Positions 26,075 to 34,390 of a stretch of DNA of 64,000 bases are shown piece after piece. Source of the DNA: Rhodospirillales bacterium (GTDB lineage Bacteria; Pseudomonadota; Alphaproteobacteria; Rhodospirillales; WMHbin7); contig JACRJC010000040.1 of NCBI GenBank assembly GCA_016215555.1, forward strand, positions 23,939-87,938, read 5' to 3'. The notes beneath the pieces are model-generated. The model saw only the letters and a list, made by a program, of their open reading frames with translations, had not been told where the DNA came from and did not search any database. Position numbers and translations under genes: made by a program. Numbering within the stretch: position 1 is the first letter of the stretch; each line of letters starts with the position of its first letter.

Positions 26075-26713
26075 TTACGCTTTCAAGAGCCGGGGCCCCA
26101 GGGCGCGGCCCAGAAGGGCGATGGCCAGCACGATGCCGCCATGCCAAACCAGCACGACGATGCTGGAATCGACGGGATGATGCAGGCGCAGCCCCAGCTC
26201 GGCCAATCCCGCCGAGGCCAGGGCCGCCAGCAGCAGGGCCTGTTTGGGCAGGAAAACCAAGCCCCGGCGCAGCATGAAGACCAGAACGCCGGCCGGGACC
26301 AGACTGCCCAGCATGATCGAGGGGATGCAGCCCCAATCGTTTTCGAGGATCAATCCCCCGGCTCCGAAAGCCAGCCAGCTTTGCCAGCAGCCCTGGCCCA
26401 GCGAAGCCAGCCAGACGGCCAGGCTTAGGAAGGGCAGCCAGGCCAGCCAGGCCGGGCGGCCCGGAATGGACAGGGAAAGGGCGGCATAGCCCGCCAGCAG
26501 GGCGGTGGCCAGGGCGGCTCCTTGTTCCAACAGAAAGCGGGGCTCGGCCAGACGCTGCGCCAATTCCTGCGACAAGCCGTCGAAGGCGACGATGACGGCC
26601 AGATAGGGAATGGCCAGCGCCAGCCACAACAGTAAACGGCGCTCGGGCGGCGTCAGGGGCTTCACCGGGGCAAGGCCCAAGCTGAGTTCTCCGATCAGAT
26701 CATCTGTTTTCAT
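26075..26713 (-). CDS. nrsF: NrsF-like membrane anti-sigma factor (DUF1109)
   Basis: The 212-residue protein has about six membrane helices and a short cytoplasmic N-terminus, MKTDDLIGELSLGLAPVKPL. This is the layout of NrsF/DUF1109 proteins, which hold a SigF-type ECF sigma factor inactive at the inner membrane. Its start overlaps the end of the ECF sigma gene (shared ATGA at 26710-26713), the usual organisation. Conserved cysteines appear in GQGCWQS and DWGCIPS. In Caulobacter, NrsF cysteines are required for sensing chromate or cadmium, so metal or thiol sensing is a reasonable inference. Confidence 0.88.
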   Translation of the reverse strand: MKTDDLIGELSLGLAPVKPLTPPERRLLLWLALAIPYLAVIVAFDGLSQELAQRLAEPRFLLEQGAALATALLAGYAALSLSIPGRPAWLAWLPFLSLAVWLASLGQGCWQSWLAFGAGGLILENDWGCIPSIMLGSLVPAGVLVFMLRRGLVFLPKQALLLAALASAGLAELGLRLHHPVDSSIVVLVWHGGIVLAIALLGRALGPRLLKA

Positions 26714-27357
26714 GGCTTTTTGTCCTTATTCTGTCCCTCGCCGGGCGCTCGCTCGCGCTCGCTTGGCCGCGGCCTCAATGGCCGCTTGGCGTTGTCCTTC
26801 ACGCCTTCAAAATGTTGCCGCAAGCGCGTCATGGCGCGATGCACCGTCACCTTCAGGGTCGGGATGCCGGCGCCGGTCAGGGCCGAAGCCTCTTTCAGCG
26901 ACAAGCCTTCAAGCTTCATCAGTTCCAGGGCCCGGCGCTGGCCCGGCGACAGAATGGCCAGCGCGGCGGCCAGTTCACCGGCGGCTTCCCTAGCCTCTAC
27001 CTGCTCGTTCGCGGGATGGGACAGAAAGGTTTCATGCTGGGGATCCTGCGTCACTTCATTGGCGCCGCGCCGATATTCGGCCCGAAGCCGGTCCAGGAAG
27101 CGGTGGCGGAAGATCGCCATCAGCCAGGGCAGGAAATCGCGGCCCGGATCATAGGTATGGCGCGCCTGATGGAGGCTGAGCAGGGTTTCTTGCACCACAT
27201 CCTCGGCCAGGTCGGGCGGGCAGCGCTTGTGCAGGGCCGTGGCCCGCAGCAGGGGCGAGATTTCGCGCAGCAAGCGGGCATAGGCCTTGCCGTCACCCTG
27301 TTGCGCCTGGCGCATCAGGGCGCCCCATTCCCTGTCCTGATCCGGGCCGGCGCGCAT
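26710..27357 (-). CDS. sigF: ECF sigma factor of SigF type
   Basis: The 215-residue protein has region 2 (AYARLLREISPLLRATA, then DLAEDVVQETLLSLHQARHT) and region 4 (LEGLSLKEASALTGAGIPTLKVTVHRAMTRLR, a helix-turn-helix) of extracytoplasmic-function sigma factors. A proline- and arginine-rich tail of about 25 residues is present. The adjacent NrsF-like gene and the GTAACC-N16-CGAA site in the divergent spacer tie it to the SigF group. It diverges from a thioredoxin-CcdA pair, likely regulon members. I saw no copy of that site in the orientation needed for autoregulation. Confidence 0.9.
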   Translation of the reverse strand: MRAGPDQDREWGALMRQAQQGDGKAYARLLREISPLLRATALHKRCPPDLAEDVVQETLLSLHQARHTYDPGRDFLPWLMAIFRHRFLDRLRAEYRRGANEVTQDPQHETFLSHPANEQVEAREAAGELAAALAILSPGQRRALELMKLEGLSLKEASALTGAGIPTLKVTVHRAMTRLRQHFEGVKDNAKRPLRPRPSERERAPGEGQNKDKKP

Positions 27358-27396
27358 CGGCTCCAGTGTTCAGCGAATATATGTCAAAAACAAGCC

Positions 27397-27422
27397 GTAA
27401 CCTTTTGCGAGGGGTCTTCGAA
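27397..27422 (+). promoter_or_regulatory. SigF-type ECF promoter before the thioredoxin gene
   Basis: GTAACC (27397-27402) and CGAA (27419-27422) are separated by exactly 16 bases. This is the element reported for Caulobacter SigF targets, as far as I recall. It is 51 bases before the ATG of the thioredoxin gene and lies in the spacer shared with the sigma gene. Confidence 0.75.
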
Positions 27423-27472
27423 CCAGTTCACACAAGGAACGCTTTCCTTCGTCACCAGCAAGGAGACCCACA

Positions 27473-27949
27473 ATGTTCGCTCGATTCCTGACCGCCGCCG
27501 CCATCGCGCTGCTTGGCTTTGGCCAGGCCTTCGCGGCAACGCCCTATGACGCCAAGGCCTTCATGGCCGACCAGGAGGCCGGAAAAGCCGTTCTTATTCA
27601 TGTCACCGCGCCCTGGTGCCCGACCTGCGCCAAGCAAAAGCCCACTGTTTCCGCCATCGAGAAAGAAAAGCCCCATCTGATGGTTTACGAAGTCGATTTC
27701 GACAGCAAGAAGGACGTGCTGAAGCAGTTCGGCGTGCAGATGCAAAGCACGCTGATTGTCTTTTCGGGCAAGCAGGAATCGGGCCGCTCGACCGGCGAAA
27801 CCGATCCCACAAAAATCCGTGCCCTGATCGACAAGGGCGTGGGGATGGATTCCATGAAGAAAATGGACGCCATGCCCAAGAAGGACGACATGATGAAGAA
27901 GGACGACATGATGCCCAAGAAGGACGACATGATGAAGAAGGGGATGTAG
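27473..27949 (+). CDS. Exported thioredoxin-fold protein with Met/Lys/Asp-rich tail
   Basis: The 158-residue protein has a signal peptide (to about FAA at 22) and a thioredoxin domain with active site APWCPTCAKQKP (C49, C52). QSTLIVFSGKQ lies close to the cis-Pro region, although the usual Pro is replaced there. The last 30 residues are a run of methionine, lysine and aspartate built on MPKKDDMMKKDD. Such methionine-rich tails suggest soft-metal (copper) or oxidant handling. That is inference, supported by the upstream SigF-type promoter and the downstream CcdA-like gene, which would supply electrons. Confidence 0.85.
   Translation: MFARFLTAAAIALLGFGQAFAATPYDAKAFMADQEAGKAVLIHVTAPWCPTCAKQKPTVSAIEKEKPHLMVYEVDFDSKKDVLKQFGVQMQSTLIVFSGKQESGRSTGETDPTKIRALIDKGVGMDSMKKMDAMPKKDDMMKKDDMMPKKDDMMKKGM
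27872..27946 (+). repeat. In-gene tandem repeat coding a Met-Lys-Asp tail
   Basis: A unit of 18-21 bases, encoding MMKKDD or MMPKKDD, is repeated about four times at the 3' end of the thioredoxin gene. The near-identical codons (atgcccaagaaggacgac) point to recent slippage-type expansion, so tail length may vary between strains. Confidence 0.8.
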
Positions 27950-27952
27950 GCG

Positions 27953-28666
27953 ATGGTCGGCGCGGGCAGCCTGGGTCTGGCGGCGGCGGCGGGGGCCTTG
28001 TCCACGCTCTCGCCCTGCGTCCTGCCCTTGCTGCCGGTGCTGATAGGCGGGGCCGCCCAAGGCCATCGATTGGGGCCCGTGGCCTTGGCTGCGGGCCTGT
28101 CGCTGTCCTTCGCTTCGTTGGGCGTCTTTCTGGCACTGTTCGGTTTTGCCCTTGGCCTTGACGGCAGCCTCCTTCGGAATGGCGCCGCCATTGTCATGGC
28201 CGTCTTCGGACTGGTGCTGTTGGTCCCGGTCCTGCAACGCGGCTTTTCTCAAATCCTGGCCCCGCTTGCAGGCGGCGGCAACGAATTGCTGGTCCGTTTC
28301 AATCCCCAAGGATTAGGCGGGCAGTTCTTGCTGGGACTGCTGTTGGGCGCGGTCTGGTCGCCCTGCACGGGCCCCACGTTGGGGGCTGCCGTCGGCTTGG
28401 CCGCCCAGGCGGGCACGGCGCCGGGGGCCGGTCTGGTGATGCTGGTTTTCGGCATGGGAGCCGGAATGTCCTTGCTTTTGCTGGCCTATGTGTTCCGAAG
28501 CGGCATGAAGCGGATGGCTTCGCTGGGACGCGTCGCCAAGCCGCTATTGGGCGCGGCTCTGCTTTTCGCGGGCGGTCTGGTTCTGACCGGCTGGGACAAG
28601 GATTTGGAAAGCCGACTCGTGGCCTTGCTTCCCGAAGGCTGGATCGATCTCCTGACCCGCTTCTAA
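27953..28666 (+). CDS. CcdA/DsbD-type membrane thiol electron transporter
   Basis: The 237-residue protein has about six membrane helices and the two cysteine motifs of the DsbD beta-domain/CcdA family: [15 protein letters not shown] near residue 20 and [14 protein letters not shown] near residue 140. It moves reducing equivalents from cytoplasmic thioredoxin to periplasmic thiol proteins. It begins three bases after the stop of the Met-tailed thioredoxin, so the two are very likely made together, with the exported thioredoxin as its redox partner. Confidence 0.9.
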   Translation: MVGAGSLGLAAAAGALSTLSPCVLPLLPVLIGGAAQGHRLGPVALAAGLSLSFASLGVFLALFGFALGLDGSLLRNGAAIVMAVFGLVLLVPVLQRGFSQILAPLAGGGNELLVRFNPQGLGGQFLLGLLLGAVWSPCTGPTLGAAVGLAAQAGTAPGAGLVMLVFGMGAGMSLLLLAYVFRSGMKRMASLGRVAKPLLGAALLFAGGLVLTGWDKDLESRLVALLPEGWIDLLTRF

Positions 28667-28700
28667 GCCTCTGAATCCCTGGCTTTTCCCGGCTTCCTTT

Positions 28701-28719
28701 GCCAAAGCCGCGGCTTGGC
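28701..28719. terminator. Hairpin between the CcdA-like gene and purQ
   Basis: GCCAAAGCCGCGGCTTGGC folds on itself around AGCCGCGGCT with one bulged base. It lies 35 bases after the CcdA-like stop and is followed by a short TTTAT. It could end the SigF-dependent transcript before purQ. Confidence 0.4.
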
Positions 28720-28763
28720 TTTATGAAAGGGGCGGTTTTCCCCCATGCCAGAGGCCAAATCCC

Positions 28764-29453
28764 TTGAAAGCCGCCGTCATCGTCTTCCCCGGCTCCAACT
28801 GCGACCGCGACGTGGCGGTCAGTCTGGAGGCCGCCACCGGAACCAGGCCTTTGATGGCCTGGCACCGGGATACCGAACTGCCCCGCCTCGATCTGATCGT
28901 GGTCCCGGGCGGATTCTCCTATGGCGATTATCTGCGCTCTGGCGCCATGGCCGCCCATTCGCCGATCATGCGCGAAGTGAAGCGCCGCGCCGAGGCGGGC
29001 GTGCATGTGCTGGGCATCTGCAACGGCTTTCAGATCCTGACCGAGGCCGGATTGCTGCCGGGCGTGCTGATGCGCAACCGCCATCTCAAATTCTGTTGCC
29101 AGGATGTGCATCTGACCGTTTCCCGCAACGACACCGCCTTTGCCAGCAAGTACCGCAAGGGTCAGGTGGTCCGCATTCCCATCGCTCATGCCGACGGCAA
29201 TTTCTTCGCCAATCCCGACATGCTGTCCCGGATCGAGGATGAAGGCCAGGTCGCCTTCCGCTATTGCGACGAGGAGGGCAACCTGACCGATGGCGCCAAT
29301 CCCAACGGATCGCTGAACAACATCGCCGGCGTCTACAATATGCAAGGCAATGTGCTGGGCCTGATGCCGCATCCCGAACGCCTGGCCGAGGCCGAACTGG
29401 GCGGCACCGACGGCAAACCGATGTTCGATTCCCTGCTGGAGGCTTTGAAGTGA
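28764..29453 (+). CDS. purQ: Phosphoribosylformylglycinamidine synthase, glutaminase subunit
   Basis: The 229-residue protein matches PurQ. It has the N-terminal [14 protein letters not shown], the class-I amidotransferase nucleophile C86 in GICNGFQIL, and the His-Glu pair in MPHPERL. It supplies ammonia from glutamine to PurL in step four of purine synthesis. The start is TTG 28764, with AGAGG about ten bases upstream. An ATG alternative in frame would cut the conserved N-terminus. The gene overlaps purL (GTGA). purS, commonly placed directly upstream in this group, is not found in the 97-base gap. Confidence 0.95.
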   Translation: MKAAVIVFPGSNCDRDVAVSLEAATGTRPLMAWHRDTELPRLDLIVVPGGFSYGDYLRSGAMAAHSPIMREVKRRAEAGVHVLGICNGFQILTEAGLLPGVLMRNRHLKFCCQDVHLTVSRNDTAFASKYRKGQVVRIPIAHADGNFFANPDMLSRIEDEGQVAFRYCDEEGNLTDGANPNGSLNNIAGVYNMQGNVLGLMPHPERLAEAELGGTDGKPMFDSLLEALK

Positions 29454-31648
29454 GCCAGATCACCCCCGAAGTCATCAAGCAGCACGGCCTGTCGGATAGC
29501 GAATACAAGCTGGTCCTGGAGATCATGGGCCGCGAGCCCAACCTGACCGAGCTTGGCATCTTTTCGGTCATGTGGAGCGAGCATTGCTCGTACAAATCCT
29601 CGAAGAAATGGCTCAAAACCCTGCCCACCAAGGCGCCCTGGGTGATCTGCGGGCCCGGCGAGAATGCCGGCGTCATCGATATCGGCGACGGGCTGGCCTG
29701 CATCTTCAAGATGGAAAGCCACAACCATCCCAGCTTCATCGAGCCCTATCAGGGGGCGGCCACCGGCGTCGGCGGCATTTTGCGCGACGTCTTCACCATG
29801 GGGGCGCGCCCCGTCGCCAATCTGAATGCGCTGCGCTTCGGTTCACCCGATCATCCCAAAACCCGCCATCTGGTGTCGGGCGTGGTGTCGGGCATCGGCG
29901 GCTACGGCAATTGCGTGGGCGTGCCGACGGTGGGCGGCGAATGCGATTTCCACGCCGCCTATAACGGCAATATCCTGGTCAATGCCATGACCGTCGGCCT
30001 GGCGCAAGCGGACCGTATCTTCTATTCGGCGGCAGCGGGTGTCGGCAATCCTGTCGTCTATGTCGGCTCGAAGACGGGGCGCGACGGCATTCACGGCGCC
30101 ACCATGGCTTCGGCCGAATTCAGCGAGGATTCGGAAGAGAAGCGGCCCACCGTTCAGGTCGGCGATCCCTTCACCGAAAAGCTGCTCATCGAAGCCTGCA
30201 TGGAACTGATGGCCACCGACGTCATCGTGGCGATCCAGGATATGGGGGCGGCGGGCCTGACCTCGTCCTCCTTCGAGATGGCCTCCAAGGGCGGGCTGGG
30301 CATCGAGATGGACCTCGATAAGGTGCCGATGCGCGAAGAGGGCATGACCGCCTACGAGATCATGCTGTCGGAATCGCAAGAACGCATGCTGATGGTGCTG
30401 AAGCCCGGCCGGGAAGATGTCGCCAAGGCCATCTTCGACAAGTGGGAGCTGGATTTCGCCATCGTCGGCCATTTGACCGACACCGGACGCATGGTGCTGA
30501 AGCGCCATGGCGTGGTGATGGCCGATCTGCCCATCGACCCCTTGGCTCTGGCCAGCCCCGAATATGACCGGCCCTGGGTCGAACCCAAACTGGCCGCCCC
30601 CATCGATGCCAAATCGGTCAAGGCCGAAGTACCGCTCAAGGCGCTTCAACACCTGCTGAACACGCCCGATCTCTGTTCCAAGCGTTGGATCTATCGCCAG
30701 TACGATCATATGGTGATGGGCGACACGGTGGGCCGCCCCGGCGGCGATGCCGGCGTGGTGCGCGTGCATGGCAGCAACAAGGCGCTGGCCATCACCACCG
30801 ATTGCACGCCGCGCTATTGCCAGGCCAATCCTTACGAGGGCGGCAAGCAGGCGGTGGCCGAGGCCTGGCGCAATCTGACCGCCGTCGGCGCCCGCCCGCT
30901 GGCCGTCACTGATAATTTGAATTTCGGCAATCCCGAAAAGCCCGAGATCATGGGCCAGATCGTCAAAGCCATCCAGGGCATGGGCGAGGCCTGTGTGGCC
31001 CTCGACTTCCCGGTCGTCTCGGGCAATGTCTCGCTTTACAACGAGACCAACGGCAACGCCATCCTGCCCACACCCGCCATCGGCGCCGTCGGCGTCATCG
31101 ACCAGTTGGACCAGCGCGTCGGCATCGCCTTCGAGCAGGAGGGCGAGACGGTGCTGGTAATCGGCGCCACGGTGGGCCATCTGGGGGCCAGCATCTATGC
31201 CCGAGAGATCGGCGGCACCGAGGCGGGATCGCCGCCGCCCGTGGATTTGGCGGTCGAGCGCAGGAACGGCGATTTCGTGCGCGCCCTGATTACATCGGGC
31301 CGTGTCACCGCCTGTCACGATGTGTCTGGCGGCGGATTGCTGGTAGCCGTCGCCGAAATGGCGATGGCGGGCGGCTTGGGCGTCATGTTGGCCGATGCGC
31401 CCGAGGGCGCGTTGCCGCACGCTTATTGGTTCGGCGAGGACCAGGCCCGCTATGTGCTGGCCGCCACCACGGCGGAAGCGGCGGCGATTCTGATCGAAGC
31501 CGCCCAGGCCGGAATTGCGGGGGCGATGATCGGCACCACCGGCGGCAAGGATGTGCGTTTGGGCGCGGCCAGCATCCCGCTTTCGGAACTGGTGGACGCC
31601 CATGAAAGCTGGCTGCCCAACTTCATGAGCGGGGCGGAGGGGAATTAG
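29450..31648 (+). CDS. purL: Phosphoribosylformylglycinamidine synthase, synthetase subunit
   Basis: The 732-residue protein has the small PurL form that works with PurQ and PurS. Typical segments are [54 protein letters not shown] and [10 protein letters not shown]. It uses ATP to convert FGAR to FGAM in the cytoplasm. The start is GTG 29450, which overlaps the purQ stop and gives the standard N-terminus. A longer frame upstream is only an out-of-phase extension within purQ. Confidence 0.96.
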   Translation: MSQITPEVIKQHGLSDSEYKLVLEIMGREPNLTELGIFSVMWSEHCSYKSSKKWLKTLPTKAPWVICGPGENAGVIDIGDGLACIFKMESHNHPSFIEPYQGAATGVGGILRDVFTMGARPVANLNALRFGSPDHPKTRHLVSGVVSGIGGYGNCVGVPTVGGECDFHAAYNGNILVNAMTVGLAQADRIFYSAAAGVGNPVVYVGSKTGRDGIHGATMASAEFSEDSEEKRPTVQVGDPFTEKLLIEACMELMATDVIVAIQDMGAAGLTSSSFEMASKGGLGIEMDLDKVPMREEGMTAYEIMLSESQERMLMVLKPGREDVAKAIFDKWELDFAIVGHLTDTGRMVLKRHGVVMADLPIDPLALASPEYDRPWVEPKLAAPIDAKSVKAEVPLKALQHLLNTPDLCSKRWIYRQYDHMVMGDTVGRPGGDAGVVRVHGSNKALAITTDCTPRYCQANPYEGGKQAVAEAWRNLTAVGARPLAVTDNLNFGNPEKPEIMGQIVKAIQGMGEACVALDFPVVSGNVSLYNETNGNAILPTPAIGAVGVIDQLDQRVGIAFEQEGETVLVIGATVGHLGASIYAREIGGTEAGSPPPVDLAVERRNGDFVRALITSGRVTACHDVSGGGLLVAVAEMAMAGGLGVMLADAPEGALPHAYWFGEDQARYVLAATTAEAAAILIEAAQAGIAGAMIGTTGGKDVRLGAASIPLSELVDAHESWLPNFMSGAEGN

Positions 31649-31654
31649 GGCTCC

Positions 31655-31700
31655 TCGACGCGCACTGGAAAACGTGCTATATTCGCATCATATTCGATGC
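31655..31700 (+). promoter_or_regulatory. Promoter and palindromic operator of the toxin-antitoxin pair
   Basis: TCGACG (31655-31660) and TATATT (31678-31683), 17 bases apart, form a plausible sigma-70 promoter. GCATC-ATATTC-GATGC (31685-31700) is a short perfect dyad at the expected transcription start. This is the usual place for autorepression by antitoxin or toxin-antitoxin complexes. Confidence 0.6.
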
Positions 31701-31718
31701 TTTATGGATGCGTGGACT

Positions 31719-31997
31719 ATGGACATCACCAAGGACATCCGACCGCTGACCGAATTCAAGCGAGATACCGGTCGTTTCATGTCGCACCTCAAGGAAACGG
31801 GCCGCCCCTCGATCCTGACCGTCAACGGCAAGCCGTCGCTGGTCGTCATGGATGCCCAGGCATGGCAGGATATTCAAGATCAGATTGAATATGCCGGCAC
31901 GGTCACCGCCATCCGCCGAGGCTTGGCCCAAGCCCGCGATGGGCAAGGGACGGATGCGAGGGCTTTCTTCAATCAACTTGATGCGGAGATTAAATGA
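31719..31997 (+). CDS. Antitoxin of Phd/YefM type
   Basis: The 92-residue protein has the Phd/YefM N-terminal DNA-binding fold: DITKDIRPLTEFKRDTGRF, then LKETGRPSILTVNGKPSLVV and AWQDIQDQ. An acidic, helix-forming C-terminus that would wrap the toxin follows. ATG 31719 gives the standard family N-terminus; ATG 31704 is a possible alternative. Its stop overlaps the toxin start (ATGA), the normal coupling that makes antitoxin first. It probably represses its own promoter through the dyad at 31685-31700. Confidence 0.88.
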   Translation: MDITKDIRPLTEFKRDTGRFMSHLKETGRPSILTVNGKPSLVVMDAQAWQDIQDQIEYAGTVTAIRRGLAQARDGQGTDARAFFNQLDAEIK

Positions 31998-32302
31998 AGC
32001 GGTACAGGGTCATCATCACGCCCTTTGCCGCCGACAACATCCGCCAAGCTTACGAATGGCTTGCCGCCGAAAATCCAGCCTATGCGGCCAAATGGCTGTC
32101 GGGCATCCGCGAGAAAATCCTAAGTCTGGAGAATTTGCCAAAATCCCACGCTCTTGCGCCGGAAAGCGAGGCCTTCGATTGCGACATCCGCCAAGCCCTG
32201 TATGGGCGCGGGATGCCATGGCGAATCTTCTTCTCCATCGACGGCGAGACTGTGCATGTGCTTCACGTCCGCCACGGCCATCGGGATTATTGGCTGCCGT
32301 GA
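31994..32302 (+). CDS. Toxin of ParE/RelE superfamily
   Basis: The 102-residue protein has the compact ParE/RelE fold pattern: RVIITPFAADNIRQAYEWLA, then ENPAYAAKWLSGIREKI, and the C-terminal strand pair IFFSIDGETVHVLHVRHGHRDYW. ParE members poison gyrase and RelE members cut mRNA on ribosomes. The helix-rich N-terminal half favours ParE, but which activity it has cannot be settled from sequence alone. It is translationally coupled to the Phd/YefM antitoxin. Confidence 0.87.
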   Translation: MKRYRVIITPFAADNIRQAYEWLAAENPAYAAKWLSGIREKILSLENLPKSHALAPESEAFDCDIRQALYGRGMPWRIFFSIDGETVHVLHVRHGHRDYWLP

Positions 32303-32309
32303 GAGCCGT

Positions 32310-33059
32310 TTATGGCGATGGGTTCGCGACAATCTGGCTTTCGACCATATCGATGAATTGCTGCGTGGCCGCGATGCTTTCGTCCATGGCCTTGGAAATG
32401 ACTGAGCCGTAGTCTGTCAGAATTGAGTAATCCGTTTCGTGCTGGGTGTATTCAACATCAATCTCGCCGTCCCAGAGATGATAGGTGTTCCAGAAGGCCG
32501 GCCCTTGCTTCATGATTCCCAGGATTTTTTGCTCATCCTCAAATCTCAAATACTCAACCATCGGGTACTTGGTCAGGAAACGAAGCTTGTTTGCGTGGAC
32601 CCAGACGAAATACCGATGATGGCAATAGCCGCGCCAAGCCGGCGATCCGCCATCGACTCCCCGGCAAACTTCCGCAATCGGCGACGGGGTTTCAAGGAAC
32701 CCGGCTTTGGCGACACGCGACATCTCGCGGCAAAGCGAAAAGGGGTTGTACATATCCTCGATCACATGGCGGCAATAGACGAAATCGAACTCCTTGTCCT
32801 TAAAGGGGAGTTTTTCTGCCGATAGGTCGCAAATGACCAGCCTGTCCTCGGGGATGGTTCCCCAATTGTGCCAGTCCGCGAAAATATCCGTTCGCGGAAA
32901 AGGCGCGGCGCCAGGGCCGATTTCAAGGACCCGCGAATCTTTTGGCAAGCGATTGACCAGCCAGTCTGTCAGCCTCGGTATCGACGACCAATATTTGTTG
33001 TCGCTTTCAGTTAACTGCAATGTCGGAAGCATGATTCTGACCTTGAATAAACGGCGCAT
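32310..33059 (-). CDS. SAM-dependent methyltransferase (class I)
   Basis: About 249 residues. The SAM-binding motif VLEIGPGAAPFPRTDIFAD lies near residue 45, followed by KLPFKDKEFDFVYCRHVIED, the motif II/post-I region of type-11 methyltransferases. The substrate is unknown; relatives sit in glycan or cell-surface gene clusters. Base composition is visibly lower in GC than in the neighbours, and it adjoins a toxin-antitoxin pair, so it may have been acquired. Starts at 33059 (ATG) and 33032 (ATG, with AAGG eight bases ahead) are both possible; TTG 33089 is less likely. Confidence 0.75.
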   Translation of the reverse strand: MRRLFKVRIMLPTLQLTESDNKYWSSIPRLTDWLVNRLPKDSRVLEIGPGAAPFPRTDIFADWHNWGTIPEDRLVICDLSAEKLPFKDKEFDFVYCRHVIEDMYNPFSLCREMSRVAKAGFLETPSPIAEVCRGVDGGSPAWRGYCHHRYFVWVHANKLRFLTKYPMVEYLRFEDEQKILGIMKQGPAFWNTYHLWDGEIDVEYTQHETDYSILTDYGSVISKAMDESIAATQQFIDMVESQIVANPSP

Positions 33060-33144
33060 AACGAAAAGACTTCTCGCCGACCTCTTCAACCAATAGCACG
33101 AGGTGAAATGCCCTTCAATCTTTCGTCATTTCGCTTCCGGCTGG

Positions 33145-34371
33145 TTACCCCCCCATCTCGCCAATTACCCACAGCCAGCCTATGGCCAGGGCCAGGCTAA
33201 GCAGCGTCATCGGGATACCGGATTTGGCGTGATCGAGAAAGCCTAAGCGCACGCCGACACTTTGCGCCCGCTCGGCGACGATGATATTGGCCAGCGATCC
33301 GGTCAGCAGCAGATTGCCCGACAGGGTGGAAATCAGCGCCATGCCGTGCAGGGTTCCGGCTTCCGGCAGGCCGAACAGCGACAGCAGCAGAATCACAGCC
33401 GGCACATTGCCGATGCTGTTCGACAGGGCCAGCAGCAGCGGCGTCATGACGCTTAAGGATTCCAGCCGCCAGCCCTGGTCTTTCAACAGCGCCACGCCCG
33501 AGGCAGCGATATCCAGTTCGGCGAAAGCGCTGGTGACCACGAACAAACAGGCGATCAGCAGCAACAAATGCCAATCCACCGCCCCGATCATGTCGCGGCT
33601 GCTCATCTTGCGGCTGGCCAGCAGATGGGCGGCGATGGCCAGTGCTGCCAGTTCGCGCGGGAAGGGGGTGGCGAAGGCGGCAATCAGCAGCAGCACCGAC
33701 AACAGGCCCTTGATGGTGGACCAGCGCAGCGCGGGTTCCGGCGGCGGCAACGCCTCGCGGGTTTGATGGGCGAGGCTTCCCCGCCAGCCCACCCAGGTGA
33801 CGGCGAAAACGCAGATCAGGGCCAGCAGTCCGGGCGCGGCGCAGACGGCCATGAAGCGCCAGAAATCCAGCCCGCCCATCTGGCCGATCAGGATATTCTG
33901 CGGATTGCCGATGACGGTGATGGCCGAACCGGCATTGGCCGCCCCCGCCAGAGCGATCAGGAAGGGGCGGGGATCAAGCCCGCGCTCCCTGGTTCCCACG
34001 GCCAGGATGGGGGCCATGGCGAAAACCACGATATCGTTGGCAAGCAAGGCTGACAAGCCGCCCGCCACCGCCACGGTCAGGGCCAGCAACAAGGCGGGAT
34101 GGCCCTGAGCGGCCGTGATCCTTGCCGCCGCATAGCGATAGAATCCGGCGCCCTGGAACTGGGCCGAGATGATCATCAGCCCGAAGAGCAGCAGCAGCGT
34201 GGAAAGATCGATGCGCAGGCCCAGGCTATCGACCGGCACCGCGCCAACGGCCAGCAGCACCACGGCGGCCATCAGGGCGATGCCGGTGCGGTCGATCTTC
34301 AGGCCCGGCGCGCGGCCCAGCGCCATGCCCAGATAGGTAACCAGGAAAACAAGAAGGATCAGGCTGTCCAT
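33145..34371 (-). CDS. Anion permease of the SLC13/ArsB-like (ion transporter) superfamily
   Basis: The 408-residue membrane protein has roughly eleven or twelve helices. Two re-entrant loop signatures are typical of the IT superfamily: LLANDIVVFAMAPILAV and AGSAITVIGNPQNILIGQMGG in the first half, and SNSIGNVPAVILLLSL in the second. Substrates of such proteins range from dicarboxylates and sulfate to arsenite or Na+. The substrate here cannot be decided. The ATG 34371 start gives a hydrophobic N-terminus; the longer frame to 34467 overlaps the AraC gene and is unlikely. It follows the AraC regulator on the same strand with a 19-base gap. Confidence 0.85.
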   Translation of the reverse strand: MDSLILLVFLVTYLGMALGRAPGLKIDRTGIALMAAVVLLAVGAVPVDSLGLRIDLSTLLLLFGLMIISAQFQGAGFYRYAAARITAAQGHPALLLALTVAVAGGLSALLANDIVVFAMAPILAVGTRERGLDPRPFLIALAGAANAGSAITVIGNPQNILIGQMGGLDFWRFMAVCAAPGLLALICVFAVTWVGWRGSLAHQTREALPPPEPALRWSTIKGLLSVLLLIAAFATPFPRELAALAIAAHLLASRKMSSRDMIGAVDWHLLLLIACLFVVTSAFAELDIAASGVALLKDQGWRLESLSVMTPLLLALSNSIGNVPAVILLLSLFGLPEAGTLHGMALISTLSGNLLLTGSLANIIVAERAQSVGVRLGFLDHAKSGIPMTLLSLALAIGWLWVIGEMGG

Positions 34372-34390
34372 GCGCCAATCATAAAGGCGT

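Noticed and set aside
29843..31603. A 586-codon minus-strand frame inside purL
   Set aside because: Antisense shadow of purL with a repetitive Gly/His/Asp product; purL motifs are unmistakable on the plus strand.
33090..33144. Short spacer between the methyltransferase and the permease
   Set aside because: Too short for a gene and without a convincing terminator hairpin.
33115..33145. A second SigF-type promoter (GTAACC then CGAA) before the methyltransferase
   Set aside because: Spacing is 17 rather than 16 and the GTAACC overlaps the end of the permease gene; too weak to call.
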